Below are positions 22,267 through 33,282 of a DNA stretch of 64,000 nt, one piece after another. Made by a program: the position numbers and the translations under genes. The first letter of the stretch is position 1. Each line of letters opens with the position of its first letter. The notes beneath the pieces are model-generated. The model searched no databases. It was not told the DNA's origin and saw only the letters and a program-made list of their open reading frames with translations. This DNA is from Platanthera guangdongensis (Eukaryota; Streptophyta; Magnoliopsida; Asparagales; Orchidaceae). The DNA is taken from NCBI GenBank assembly GCA_039583875.1, contig CM077164.1, positions 67,673,628-67,737,627 of the forward strand. Direction: 5' to 3'.

Positions 22267-23543
22267 TGATGGCGCCATGGATCCCCGTCTGAAAGCGTTC
22301 GTGGATTGGGACGGTCGTTACCGCAAGCTCACGGATGGTATTTCTACCTCGACGCCAATGCCGCCGCCAAAGCATTCGTGGATTGGGACAATTGTGGCCG
22401 CAAGCTCACGGATGGGATTTCTACCTCGACGCCAACGCCGCCGCCACTATTAAATAAAATATATAATTATGTATAAAATAATTATAATTATATATTTTAT
22501 TAAATTGTTATTTTATCGATTGTTATTTTAAGAAATCTTACTTCAAGCATTTTAATTTTGTATTGCATGATGGGTGCTCATAACCATCTTGCATTTTTTA
22601 TTCTTCATGCAAGCTCTATGCTTTATTTAATTCATGATGGGTGCATATAACCATCATGAGGGTGTTAATTTTCTAAGGTGGAGATTGAGTGGTGTAGCCT
22701 ATATGTAGGCATGGATTGTTTTCATATGGTTAAGTTGAATGAGAATTTGAAATCCTACCTCCAAAAGGAATCTCCCCCCTCTACCCTCCTATTCTAATTT
22801 CGGCTCCCTCTCAATCCTAGCCTTCTTTCCCCTCGTGGCCGCCAACCTCCTCTCCCTCCCAAGACGCCCAACTTCTCCCCCTTCCCCCTTCAAGGAAGAG
22901 TCCGGCCACCCCTCTCTCTTGGTGGTTAGAGCAAGGTGCTTGTGGTAATCTCTCATGGATCTCGGCCAAGGCGTGACGAGACGAAGGAGGAAGAGTTTCC
23001 TCTCCATCCGGCGTAACTCCGGCGGAACCGTGGAAGAGCGATTCAAGCAAGATAACCGGAATCATCTATTCCGGTTTTGGTAATGAAAATCTCTATCGTT
23101 GTGTGTTTTCTCCTCTTGATAGATCTTGTGGCATATGCGTGTTGCGTGGCTTGTGAAGCGTTTGAAATTTCGTGGTTAAATTTCATTGATATCGTTGGTG
23201 TTTTCCTTTTTCCGTTTAAGTTCGTGAGGCGTGGCGGCCCTCGTTTTATTTTGTTGGGAGAGATCCATCCTTGTCCGAATCTTTTGTTTTCGGTGGATTC
23301 TCTTTTGTTACAACAACGCTCGACCGAACCGTGTTGGTTCCTTTCGCTTGAGAGGACCTTGGCCTATCCCCTTGGTACTATCTTGAAGGGCTTTGCGAAC
23401 CCTCCGTCGTCTATGTTTAATGAATATACGAATTGGGTAGTTGCTGCGTTTTTGTTGCTTGAGTGTGACGTGAGAGTTAGCGGAGAGCGTTGCGTTTAGT
23501 TATGTCCGTCTCCATAACGTCAAAAAGGGGCAAGCCTCCATCA
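22267..23543 (+). repeat. 5' LTR of the gag-only element
   Basis: TGATGGCGCC...CTCCATCA, 1277 bp. The first 180 bp contain a ~77-bp tandem duplication (TTCGTGGATTGGGAC at 22298 and 22375), followed by a very AT-rich stretch (22446-22505). Open frames within it recur in the 3' LTR and are not taken as genes. Confidence 0.95.
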
Positions 23544-23546
23544 ATT

Positions 23547-23564
23547 TGGTATCAAAGCGAGGTT
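23547..23564 (+). promoter_or_regulatory. Primer binding site, initiator-Met type (variant)
   Basis: TGGTATCAAAGCGAGGTT, three bases after the 5' LTR. It matches the plant tRNA-iMet complement TGGTATCAGAGCCAGGTT at 16 of 18 positions. The same two changes occur in the copia element's site at 29709. Confidence 0.85.
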
Positions 23565-23929
23565 CACGTCAATTTCCTAATTGGCACCCTCTCCCTCTTA
23601 TTTTTGGAAGTTCTATATCTTATTTTTAATAAGAAATCCAAAAAAAAAATTTATTTTTCATTAAGTCATTATTTTTATTAAGTTATTTTAAAATTTAATA
23701 GTTGGTCTGCAAATAGCGGCCTATATTTTTATATTTTCAGCAAAATTCAAAAATAAAATTTTTTTAATAATCCTCATATTTTTTTCAGCAAGAAAATCTA
23801 TTTTATTTAATTGTAACCTTAGTGGCTAAGCGAGAACAATTTCCATCTTTGAAATTTAAATAGGGTCAGGTTATTTAGTCATTGCATGTGCACCAGTTCT
23901 GGGTGAGTTTTCTCTCCGGTTCTCACTAA

Positions 23930-24430
23930 ATGGCATATGACATATATGCTACCCAGTTTGACTATTCCTATGCTAAGGATATGGCTAAACACACCCCCAG
24001 GGCACACCACATTTATCCTACTTATGACGGTTTAGAGTATCCCCAAAATTTTAGAGACTGGCTTAAGGGATTAGAACAATATTTTAATTATCACTTACGG
24101 GATGACTACGAAAAGGTTAGCTTTGCCCGAGAGCGATTAGTAGGCCGAGCCCGATTATTTTGGTTAAACGAAGGGCGTCGTGTTGGTAACTATCATTATG
24201 CTTGGCCGCACATGCGTAGCCTCCTCTCGGATCAATTTGATCCCGCCTACCTGCGCACTAATAGCACCACACCCGTTAGTAAGAATAGTTATGGCACCAG
24301 ACCCGTATCTGCTTATAGGAGTGACCCTACGCCTATGGATAGATCCTATCCCCAGAGAGGTAGTAATACCCAAAGTGTGCCTAGTCCCCCACCTATAGGG
24401 AACATAAGCCATTTAGACCCCAAAATTTGA
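23930..24430 (+). CDS. Gag capsid core of the gag-only element
   Basis: 166 codons from ATG 23930. Residues ~40-105 (FRDWLKGLEQYFNY, DDYEKVSFARERLVGRARLFW, WPHMRSLLSDQF) match the retrotransposon gag family typical of Ty3/gypsy elements: a WL..LE.YF helix, then the FA...L.G.A..FW block. It should build the particle that packages the element RNA. There is no CCHC zinc knuckle; the C-terminus is Ser/Pro/Arg-rich. It ends at TGA 24428, directly followed by a second open stretch in another frame, so the original Gag may have been longer. The leader upstream (23565-23929) is AT-rich with no signal I recognise. Confidence 0.8.
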   Translation: MAYDIYATQFDYSYAKDMAKHTPRAHHIYPTYDGLEYPQNFRDWLKGLEQYFNYHLRDDYEKVSFARERLVGRARLFWLNEGRRVGNYHYAWPHMRSLLSDQFDPAYLRTNSTTPVSKNSYGTRPVSAYRSDPTPMDRSYPQRGSNTQSVPSPPPIGNISHLDPKI

Positions 24431-26375
24431 GCTCGAAAGAGGTTACTATTAGGGTGCTTGCTTCTTTAGCCTCGACATTTAAGCCCTCTGGTATAGTGAC
24501 TGATACCTCTGAGGATTCTTATGTGGATATAGAATCTCTGGATGATGAAGTTAATCAGCCAGGTGACAGTCTTCCTTCACTTATGATAGTGCCTGACTCT
24601 CCTGTTGAACCCGAGGATGTGAATAAGACTGAGCCCGTCACTGAGGACGAGGAAATTTTCGCTGACGCTTTTAGTGACGTTGAGGAGATTGGTTACCCTA
24701 GTGACCTGGACGAGGATTTCTCCCCTGAGGATTCATCTCCACCCCCTTCGATGATATTTTAGTCAGGGAGTCGTCTGATGACCCTGAGTCAAAAGACGTT
24801 CCGGCTGAGTCGGTAGAGTCATCCAATGTTGAAAGCTTACATGTTACTAAATTAGGTGATGACTTGCTAGGACCCGATATTATTATGGTTGACCCAGAAT
24901 TAATAGATGTTTCTACGGTATTGGAAGAGTCACCTTGGGATGGTTGTTCAATTTGGGATAATCTTAGCATGATACATCCGAGAGTTAGTTCATTTACGGT
25001 ATCAACTCCGCTTAAAAGTCAAGTTAGTTTTGATACTCCCCGGGATTCAATTTGTCCATCCATTTATTTTGATTGTGACGATGCACCCACTTCATGGGAA
25101 GAGTTGGTTAACGAAGGATCTGTCGTTTTGGAAAATTTACACTATGGGGAAAAATTATCTTTGGATGACGGTAGCCCGGAGGGCCAGAAAGACATTTTGT
25201 TGATGATAGCTCCTTTACCTGGGGCCCAAAACTATTTAGAAATTTTGTCGGATACGATTTTTCCTACTTATGATACGATCACTAATTTGAATTAAATGAA
25301 GTATCGAATGAGTTGGAAGACTTGTCGGCTGAGTTTTTAGTGAGGACAAATCCACTGTTTAATTTTTCCTATAATTTTAATGGCCTGCAACCGGAGGCTT
25401 GTTCTTGGACGAGTAATCGGTGTTTTGACGTTGAGTGTGACTTAACTTCCCCTACGGAATCACCCATGTCGACTCTCCCTCCGGTTCATTTAACTCGAGT
25501 AGATGATTTGTTAGGACACGAGCTAGTCATTCCTAGCCCTTTATATTTGGAGAAGTTTATTATTACCGCCTCCCCATTAGGCTTACTTAGATGGATGTGG
25601 GTAAACGTAGTTGGTGACCAGCATTTTCTGCTGGCTATTCATTATGAAATTTTTAAATCAAAATTTAATTCCAAATTTAAAATTAAAACGTTAGGTTCCA
25701 CTGAAATAATTTTTGAAGTTAAAGAACCCGTGCACCTGACATAATTCCGTTATTTTCTACTATTAATTCTAGTCATGTTGCATATGGGTTCACCCCACAT
25801 GGTTTAAGGTTAATTAGGCGCATTCTTATCCTTTTAATCCATCAAAATGCGTCCTTTAATTTACTTGAGATTTTGTGTCAGAAAGTCTCCTACTGTTATG
25901 TGAATGATTTGGGTTTGGTTTGCCTCACCCCTGAACGGATGCCCACGAGCACCTTAAAAATATTAACGGATCGCCAAGTCCATCCTTTCCGAACCTTAAG
26001 GGAGTTTGGTAACATCACTTTTCTATTAGAATTTTCCATTGATTGGGGCATAGCTTCTATTTTCATCGTTTCATATTTTACGCTTCATGCTTCTATGCCA
26101 CTTGAAATGTCTACCTCTCCGTATATATATTCCACTTTGAATTCTATCGGGTTGGGTGGTGCAAGTTTCCCAGGATCGTTCTCTTTCTCGGTCTCCAACG
26201 GAGGTATGTTGGTTGATGTTGTGGAAACTGTTTTTCCTTCGTTGGCTAATGCATTTTTGAGGTCCCCCCAAGACCACTTTTTGCCTTGCAGGTTCTTCTT
26301 CCCCGTTGACGATCTTCCATGCGAGTACTCACATGCCTACTCATCAGTGATGAGTATTTTTGAGAGGGGGAGGAT
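24431..26375 (+). pseudogene. Uncharacterised second ORF of the gag-only element, frameshifted
   Basis: Four overlapping open stretches in different frames (to 24762, 24864-25295, 25313-25744, and 25741 to the 3' LTR) join if about three small indels are assumed, near 24750 (a C run), 25280 and 25730. That implies one ancestral frame of roughly 650 codons. The first ~110 residues are very acidic (runs of D/E with SSPPP); the middle contains WEELVNEGSVVLENLHYGEKLSLDDG; the end is hydrophobic and Ser/Phe-rich (YIYSTLNSIGLGGASFPGSF). I recognise no protease, RT, integrase or zinc finger. It could be a Gag extension or an acquired gene; function unknown. Confidence 0.6.
26362..26374 (+). promoter_or_regulatory. 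Polypurine tract of the gag-only element
   Basis: GAGAGGGGGAGGA directly before the 3' LTR start at 26376; primes plus-strand synthesis. Confidence 0.9.
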
Positions 26376-27651
26376 TGATGGCGCCATGGATCCCCGTCTG
26401 AAAGCGTTCGTGGATTGGGACGGTCATTGCCGCAAGCTCACGGATGGTATTTCTACCTCGACGCCAACGCCGCCGCCAAAGCATTCGTGGATTGGGGCGA
26501 TTGTGGCCGCAAGCTCACGGATGGGATTTGTACCTCGACGTCAACGTCGCCGCCACTATTAAATAAAATATATAATTATGAATAAAATAATTATAATTAT
26601 ATATTTTATTAAATTGTTATTTTATCGATTGTTATTTTAAGAAATCTTACTTCAAGCATTTTAATTTTGTATTGCATGATGGGTCCTTATAACCATCTTG
26701 CATTTTTTATTCTTCATGCAAACTCTATGCTTTATTTAATTTATGATGGGTGCATATAACCATCATGAGGGTGTTAATTTTCTAAGGTGGAGATTGAGTG
26801 GTGTAGCCTATATATAGGCATGGATTGTTTTCATATGGTTAAGTTGAATGAGAATTTGAAATCCTACCTCCAAAAGGAATCTCCCCCTCTCCCTCCTATT
26901 CTAATTTCGGCTCCCTCTCAATCCTAGCCTTCTTTCCCCTCTTGGCCGCCAACCCCCTCTCCCTCCTAAGCCGCCCAACTTCTCCCCCTTCCCCCTTCAA
27001 GGAAGAATCCGACCACCCCTCTCTCTTGGTGGTTAGAGCAAGGTGCTTGTGGTAATCTCTTGTGGATCTCGGCCAAGGCGTGACGAGATTAAGGAGGAAG
27101 AGTTTCCTCTCCATCCGGCGTAACTCCGGCGGAACCGTGGAAGAGCGATTCAAGCAAGATAACCGGAATCATCTATTCCGGTTTGGGTAACGAAAATCTC
27201 TACCATTGTGTGTTTTCACCTCTTGATAGATCTTGTGGCATATGCGTGTTGCGTGGCTTGTGAAGCGTTTGAAATTTCGTGGTTAAATTTTCATTGATAT
27301 CGTTGGTGTTTTCCTTTTTCCGTTTAAGTTCGTGAGGCGTGGCGGCACTCGTTTTATTTTGTTGGGAGAGAACCATCCTTGTCCGAATCTTTTGTTTTCG
27401 GTGGATTCTCTTTTGTTACAACAACGCTCGACCGAACCGTGTGGGTTCCTTTCACTTGAGAGGACCTTGGCCTATCGCCTTGGTACTATCTTGAAGGGCT
27501 TTGCGAACCCTCCGTCGTCTATGTTTAATGAATATACGAATTGGGTAGTTGCTGCATTTTTGTTGCTTGAGCGTGACGTGAGAGTTAGCGGAGAGCGTTG
27601 CGTTTAGTTATGTCCGTCTCCATAACGTCAAAAAGGGGCAAGCCTACATCA
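26376..27651 (+). repeat. 3' LTR of the gag-only element
   Basis: 1276 bp, TGATGGCGCC...CTACATCA, collinear with the 5' LTR with about 37 substitutions and a few indels by eye. Followed by TSD ATACC at 27652-27656. Confidence 0.95.
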
Positions 27652-27656
27652 ATACC

Positions 27657-28118
27657 CTGGGCAGTCCATGGTTAACCTAAACCGTAAGACTAAAAATAAT
27701 ACAAGTGTGATTAGTAATATATTAGGACTTCACTATCACTCACCTCATGGTCACGGGAGGATAGTTTGGTTTAGACTCACGAGCGGTAAGCTTGGAAGGT
27801 TGATGTGACGGACGGGTTAGTCCGGGGAGCCTACGGCTCAAAGATTTATATTTATCATAATTTCATGTGCATAAAGGTGGTGGGTCTTCGGTATTAGACG
27901 GTCATTCGCAGCGACGTCGATACATTGACTCGGCGGGTGTGGTGGATACTCATCCAAGGGAAAGACTGGTGGCGGGTCAGCACAGTATCGGACACCATGA
28001 TGTGTCCTTCAGGGGCGTACGTAAGGGCTAGGCCTGGTAGTGTGGATACCCACCTAGTACTGGGGTTGCCAGACATACTGTCTCTGTTTGCCATAGAGGA
28101 GGCTCCTGAGAGTGATGC
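27657..28118 (+). mobile_element. Long chromovirus-like 3' LTR, segment 2 of 3
   Basis: Collinear with 1143-1603. Lies between the gag-only element's TSD and the copia element; its last five bases (28114-28118, GATGC) are the left copia TSD. Confidence 0.9.
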
Positions 28119-28289
28119 TGTTGGAACACCCTATTACTAATTTGGGTCAGGATCACTATGTTTTTAGGAAACCTGTTTTTGACCTCCTGTATAGATCTAA
28201 AGGTCAATTAGAATTGAGTCTAAGGGTTAGTAGTTAGGTTTGGAAGCTACCCTCAAGACCAAGGATTTTTCAGTTTGGAGACTAAGTCA

Positions 28290-28577
28290 TATCATCGAGC
28301 TCAGTACGATGAATCGTCGAACTCCAATCGACGATCGTCTAGCTCAACTTCGACGGATCGTCGAACTCCATTCGACGATCACTGAGCTCAACTTCAACAA
28401 ATCGTCGAACTCCATTCGACGATATGCGAGCTCAGTTCGACGATCTTGACTCAGTATTGTTTCTCTATCTCTGAGCTCAGTTCGACGATAGTTGAGCTCA
28501 GATCGATGATCTCTGTTGCTGTATAAGTCCAAATCGCTGAGCTCAGTTCGACGATAGCAGAGCTCAGTTCGACGTTT
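28290..28577. repeat. Palindrome cluster in the copia 5' LTR
   Basis: Nine or ten copies of a motif with arms TCGTCGAAC / GTTCGACGA around a 3-4-base centre, alternating with GAGCTCAGTTCGACGAT half-forms. The cluster surrounds TATAAG at 28522. A matching cluster is in the 3' LTR (50311-50597), and related motifs are inside gag and between pol and the third ORF. Confidence 0.9.
28520..28527 (+). promoter_or_regulatory. Candidate TATA box, copia 5' LTR
   Basis: TGTATAAG, about 400 bp into the LTR and inside the palindrome cluster. The 3' LTR has the stronger form TATATAAG at 50540-50547, suggesting one substitution here. Confidence 0.55.
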
Positions 28578-29708
28578 TTCTGAAGAGTTAAAGGATTTTC
28601 AAGATTCAAATTCAGGACAGTTAAGGAGTTATTCAGCAATTAATTCAGAAGATTTTCTAGCCGTTTTCATTTATTCTGGACCAAGTTTCAAGGGATTATC
28701 AAGGAATATTTCTTTTGGACTTCCCCCAGAAGACATTTGCAATTAAGGATGCAATTAATGTCAGGCCAACGGCTATTCTAGACAGAGGATTATTTTCTAT
28801 TCAGAACACAGGGAATAAAACTGAAGATTTTTGAATCTCACAGAACAGACAACACAGACAAGAAGAACAAGAAACAATATTATCTGGAACAACATATTTC
28901 TCAACACCAACTGTTCTCAAGAGAAAGAGTTGTAGACACTCTCTGTCTAAAAGAATTTATACAAGAACACACATCCAAGGAGATCAACAAAATCTGAAAT
29001 CTTCAGATCTCCTTTTGATTCAAGTGTTCAAGGCCAACATCATTCAAAGACTCCAGACACCTAACATTTCAGCTATTGCTGAAATCATCATTTGCTGGAG
29101 ATCAACTTCTGAAGGCCTATCACCCTACAGCAAAGCTTCATTTCCTGAACATCTCAAGAACTCAGGGGGAGCATTGACAACATCAAATCCATATAGTCTT
29201 CTCAGCTGCTTTGAGAAAGAGAAGACTTCCATAACTCTCTCATCCCCATCTCTGTAAAGGGTTTTTCAAACTCCCTTCAAAAATTTATGCTTGGTTTTTG
29301 AGCACCTTGTCAAAAGCTCATTGGTGGCAAGACACCTGATCAAAAAATCTGATTTGGTTTTTGAGCACCTTATCAAAAGCTCATTGGTGCCCAGGACACC
29401 TGAACAACTTATCCTACAGTGGATTCCTACCTAGGGTGGTAGAAGAGTGGATGTACCCAAGTTTAGGGGAACCACTATAGCTCCTTGTGTCATCTGGCTT
29501 GCTTGTCATTATTTTTGTTTCTGGCTGTGATTGATTTGTGATTAGTTAGGATCTGTGATTAGCTTCTTTTGTGGATTGTAGCAATTGTTTAGATTTTTTA
29601 TTTGCTTCCCTGTTCACTCAGATTGCAACAATTGTTGTAAAAAGTTTTTAAGCATCATACTCTATTCACCCCCCTCTAGAGTATTTCAGATCTAGCTGCA
29701 CTTTCAAT

Positions 29709-29726
29709 TGATATCAAAGCGAGGTT
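29709..29726 (+). promoter_or_regulatory. Primer binding site, initiator-Met type (variant), copia
   Basis: TGATATCAAAGCGAGGTT, two bases after the LTR. Fifteen of 18 positions match the tRNA-iMet complement. It shares the AAAGCG variation with the gag-only element's site. Confidence 0.8.
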
Positions 29727-29837
29727 GGTTAAATATACCACACCTTGGTGGTTGCACAGGCTAACACCTGAACCCAAAGATTTCTAGTTAGATCTGTTTT
29801 CTTTTGAGTTTATTATTAGATTTTGTTTTCACCAATC

Positions 29838-30930
29838 ATGGCCCAAAACAAAGATTATGCTAGCACCAGACCTCTAGTGTGCAATCTGTCTAAGTTTGCA
29901 CTTTGGAAAGCAAGGATTAGATTATACATGATTTCTATTGAAGATTATATTTTTAATTATGTTTTGACAGTTTGTCCAAGACTTAAAGAGAACACAAGTA
30001 CAAATACTGTTCCACTTCCATCAAGAATAGATGCTAATATCAAGAAATGGAAGGTAGCTGATGCAAAGGCTATGAATATCTTAGCGCAGACCATGTCTGA
30101 TGACATCTTTCAAAAGGTGGCTGAATGTAATTCAGCAAAGGAAATCTGGGATAAACTCTCTGAAATAGTCTCAGGATCAGTTGATGAGAGAAAGGACAGG
30201 AGATCCCATCTCATATCTCAATATGAGAATTTCAAAAAGGGAGAAGCTGAGTCAGTTGGAGATATGTATAACAGGCTCAGTCTAATAGTCAATGAACTCA
30301 AGACTTTGGATAAGGAGATATCACTGACTGAACTAAATGATAAAACCCTAATGTGCTTCCCAAGCACTTGGGATTCAAGGATCTGGCCAATCAAGGATGC
30401 CAGAAGTCTGAATGAGATCACCATAGAAGCTCTTTTGGGTAAGCTCAAATCTTATGAGCTGCTCATTAAGAACAGAGAAGAAGAGCAGAAGGCTGCCTCA
30501 CCAGCCACAAGAAAAGAGAATACAATAGCCTTCAAAGCAACTGAAGATCATCCTGAAGACAAAGTCACAGGCAATGATGAACTTCTCAGTCTATTGGCCA
30601 AAAGATTTTACAAGATGGCCAGAAAGGACTTCAGAAGGAGATCATACAAAGAGCATGATAAGCCAAGGTATGATAAGTCAAACAATAAAGAAATTGTATG
30701 CTTTGGTTGTAGGAAACCAGGGCACATTGTACCTGACTGTCCAGAAAACAAAAACAAGGACAGAAGGGACAAGAAATAAAGAAGAAAGGAGAAAGATTTC
30801 AAGAGGAATGGCAATGGCAAACCCTCCTCCAGCAAGAACAAACACACAAGGAAGGGATTTGTTGCTGAATCCTGGAGTGAAACTGAAGAGGAGTCAGAAG
30901 CTTCATCCAACTCCAGTGATGTTGAAGATG
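29838..30930 (+). pseudogene. Copia gag, 5' part (cut by Athila insertion)
   Basis: Opens at ATG 29838 (MAQNKDYAST). It matches the copia Gag family (UBN2-type) with NLSKFALWKARIRLYM, AKEIWDKLSEIVSG and FKKGEAESVGDMYNRLSLIVNEL. A CCHC zinc knuckle (CFGCRKPGHIVPDC) is encoded at 30699-30740. TAA at 30777 is in frame; the same frame continues beyond it with a Lys/Ser-rich stretch and an acidic run up to 30930, where the Athila element interrupts a codon. Reading resumes in register at 42355 once one copy of the AGATG duplication is discounted. Gag binds and packages the element RNA. Confidence 0.92.
30926..30930 (+). other. Target site duplication AGATG, left
   Basis: Repeated at 42350-42354, flanking the Athila element. 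Confidence 0.95.
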
Positions 30931-31096
30931 TGATAATACGGTTTGCAGTCAATTTTATTAGGATATTTTCGGGGTTTTAGAGCAAATCATGTCTTGTAAA
31001 GTACTTGTTTTGATTCCCCTTTGTATATATTTTTGTCGCTAATGCATTTTTTCTGCTTTTTGCAGGTTTTCACGGCTTTCAGCCGAAGTTTGCTGT

Positions 31097-31575
31097 GACA
31101 CGCCCCACAGTCACGCCCTACCAGGGCGTGTACCTAGGGCGTGTAACCCAGAGGAATGAAGCAATTGGTCCGAAACTGCATTCCGTGGAAACGTAGTGTA
31201 CACGCCCTCGGTCACGCCCGTGTCACACCCGACACGGGCGTGTACTAGAGGCGTGTCCCCAGGTTCCGAGGAATCGCCGCAACGCGCTCGTTTTTCCCGC
31301 TCCACCGTCGCACCGAAAGTGTCACACCCCAGGGTCACGCCTGACCCGGGCGTGACATATGGGCGTGTACTTCAGCAATTCCGCCCGTCACCTCCAGCAT
31401 TCAATTTCCGCTCAACAAAGTCATGCCGCAAACAACACGCCCCAGGTACACGCCCTACCAGGGCGTGACCTGTGGGCGTGTACCGCAACTAACTCCGTCA
31501 GAATTCAATTCCTGCCCGAAAAAGTCGCGCCGAATGTGTCACGCCCCAGGGTCACGCCCGACCAGGGCGTGACAG
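31097..31575. repeat. CACGCCC / GGGCGTG hairpin array upstream of the TATA box
   Basis: Inverted repeats include CACGCCCT/AGGGCGTG (31112-31130, 3-base loop), CACGCCCGTGTC/GACACGGGCGTG (31213-31242, 12-bp perfect arms), a second CACGCCCT/AGGGCGTG nested in a GTACACGCCC/GGGCGTGTAC pair (about 31447-31482), and GTCACGCCC/GGGCGTGAC (31551-31573). All lie within 500 bp upstream of TATAAATA. The 3' LTR keeps the set at 40723-41200. Confidence 0.9.
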
Positions 31576-31602
31576 GGGGGCGTGACCCGACCCGAAAAAT
31601 TC

Positions 31603-31610
31603 TATAAATA
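31603..31610 (+). promoter_or_regulatory. TATA box, Athila 5' LTR
   Basis: TATAAATA just downstream of the hairpin array; conserved at 41228-41235 in the 3' LTR. Transcription would begin shortly after, near 31640. Confidence 0.75.
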
Positions 31611-31846
31611 GAGCCCAACTCCAGGGGTTCAGACACACCTTTTGCTTTGAGAGGGGAGGTTCTGTCCTTTGTATTTCTGAACTTTTTAAGCATGTCTTTC
31701 CATTTTTAGTTCTTAGCTGTAGCTTTATGCTTTCCCTGTAGTAGTTCCTAGCTTCGTTCTGTAGTATAATGTTAATGATAGTGTAGTTTACCTTTCCATG
31801 CACTTGTAATCGCTGGTTTTCATGTTGTAAGATCCCTGTTTCTATT

Positions 31847-31852
31847 AATAAA
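31847..31852 (+). terminator. Candidate polyadenylation signal, Athila LTR
   Basis: AATAAA about 240 bp downstream of the TATA box, in the position expected for ending the genomic RNA in the 3' LTR copy (near 41471). Confidence 0.55.
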
Positions 31853-32731
31853 AAGTGTTGTTTTCTTTTACGTTTCTGCTCCGTTTTCATTATTCTTCTT
31901 CTACTCATCCCCCCTCTTCCTCCTCACCATGATTAACTAATCCTCCATGTACTCGATCTTAATGATCCGAGGTTCGAGTGATTAGGTTATGATGCTTTGA
32001 ATCTTACCTTTTCTTTTTAGGGTTTAGCTTTGAATTACTCTTGATTTATCACGGTTGGAGGTATATCATCGATATATACTCTCCACCTTTGCTTTCATTC
32101 TGGGCTAGCCGAGAGGCCGAAAGTTTGAAATGAGCACTCAAGAGTAAAGGGAGTTGTTCGCACCCCTCGAGAGAGGCAGACGTTCAAATCTCCCGGATTG
32201 GAGTAAAATCCATTAGAGGGGTTCACCGCGTAAAGCGAGTTTTAGGCCTCCGATTTAGGCGAAAGTCGGTCGGACCTTCCTAAACTCAGTTAGGCACGGC
32301 CTTCGAGAGAAGCGTGTCAATATTCATGGAACCTCCACGGTCAAGGACCTTTACCCTAATTAGCTTAGGTTTATTTATCGTATTTTTCTAACCACTCTTG
32401 CCGAGGTGATTTCTGATCGAGTGCATTTTCCCCTTCATCGTTACTAAGCTCAAGTTAATCGCTCTTTTAGCTCTCTTTAACTTTTCATGCAAGTAGCTCT
32501 CTTTCATTGCAAGTAGTTCTCTTCCTTTAGCACGTTTAGCTTTCTTCTAAAAAACTTAATTTTTCCGTCGATAAAATAATAGATTTCGTGTGAGTAAGCT
32601 TACTCAACTGTTCCCGGATTTCAATACGACACTTGTGTCCCCTAGCTGCATTTCGATAGGTATACTTGCCTTGATGAATTGTTAGTTTGGTTATTTTCTC
32701 CTTGCAGATATCTAAGAGACAATCAAGTTTT

Positions 32732-32748
32732 TGGCGCCGTTGCCGGGG
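32732..32748 (+). promoter_or_regulatory. Primer binding site, tRNA-Asp
   Basis: TGGCGCCGTTGCCGGGG, a perfect match to the complement of the plant tRNA-Asp 3' end, six bases after the LTR. Typical of Athila. Confidence 0.95.
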
Positions 32749-33282
32749 AAGCAACGCTCGTTGATAAATTGAAAACGCGAATATATGAATTTTATCACTT
32801 CTCTTTCTCAGCCTCCTTCTTAAATTTTTTCCGCCTACTCACTTGAGTTAATTGGCTGGATTTATTTCAAGCAAGTGTGCGTTTTTTTATTTTTCCGCCT
32901 ACTCACTTGAGTTAATTGGCAGGCTTTATTTCAGTAGAGTGTGTTTACTTTCTGTAGAGTGGGTGTGTTTTAATTTTCTGTCGAGTGCGTGAGTGTAGCT
33001 TTTATTTTCCGCCTACTCGCTCAGAGTTAAATGGCTGGATTTTAATTATCGCCGACTTAATAGAAACACACATCACAAATTTTTCTACACCACCTAACTC
33101 TCTCGAAAAGGGCAAAGTGGCTCTAAATGCCACTATCTTGTCTAGTACCTTGCGAACCCTTCACCGGGTAGCCCTTGGGAAGTTCGGGAGTTAAAACATA
33201 AAAAATCTATTTCAAAAAAAATTTTCAAACTTCATTAGCTATTTTATTTTCTAGTCTTTCTTCTCCTCTCTTCTTCTAGTGT
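32749..33282 (+). other. Athila leader with three ~45-bp repeats
   Basis: Non-coding. TTTTCCGCCTACTCACTTGAG followed by TTAATTGGC...TTTATTTC occurs near 32828 and 32890, with a third, weaker copy near 33006. GTAGAGTG-type words repeat between them. Possible packaging or translation-control region by position only. Confidence 0.65.

Larger units (their letters stand above)
22267..27651 (+). mobile_element. Non-autonomous LTR retrotransposon with gag but no pol (TR-GAG type)
   Basis: A complete element of 5385 bp: LTRs at 22267-23543 and 26376-27651 with TG...CA ends, perfect 5-bp TSD, primer site and polypurine tract. Inside are a gypsy-type gag core and a second, frameshifted ORF of unknown kind. 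No protease, RT, RNase H or integrase motif is visible, so it must borrow enzymes from another element. This layout matches the published class of terminal-repeat retrotransposons with GAG domain. The hand count of LTR differences is about 37 in 1.28 kb (~2.9%). It is inserted in the long chromovirus LTR of copy 2 only. Confidence 0.92.
28119..29706 (+). repeat. 5' LTR of the copia element
   Basis: 1588 bp, TGTTGGAACACC...CACTTTCA. Contains a palindrome cluster at 28290-28577 surrounding a TATAAG motif. The remainder shows no other structure I can name. Confidence 0.95.
30931..32725 (+). repeat. 5' LTR of the Athila element
   Basis: TGATAATACGG...GACAATCA, 1795 bp. Contains five CACGCCC-type inverted repeats (31097-31575), TATAAATA at 31603-31610 and AATAAA at 31847-31852. 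Open frames through the CACGCCC region exist on both strands and recur in the 3' LTR; they reflect base composition. Confidence 0.95.

Noticed and set aside
22789..23065. Basic 85-codon minus-strand frames in the gag-only LTR (also 26896-27153)
   Set aside because: Present in both LTRs, antisense, no recognised domain, and differing by frame; treated as chance.
28290..28577. CRISPR-like array
   Set aside because: Motifs are palindromic but spacing is irregular, spacers are not unique, and there are no cas genes; the context is a plant LTR promoter.
31196..31607. Overlapping open frames on both strands in the Athila LTR (also 40737-41197)
   Set aside because: Produced by the GC-rich CACGCCC repeats; recur identically in the 3' LTR; no protein-like composition.
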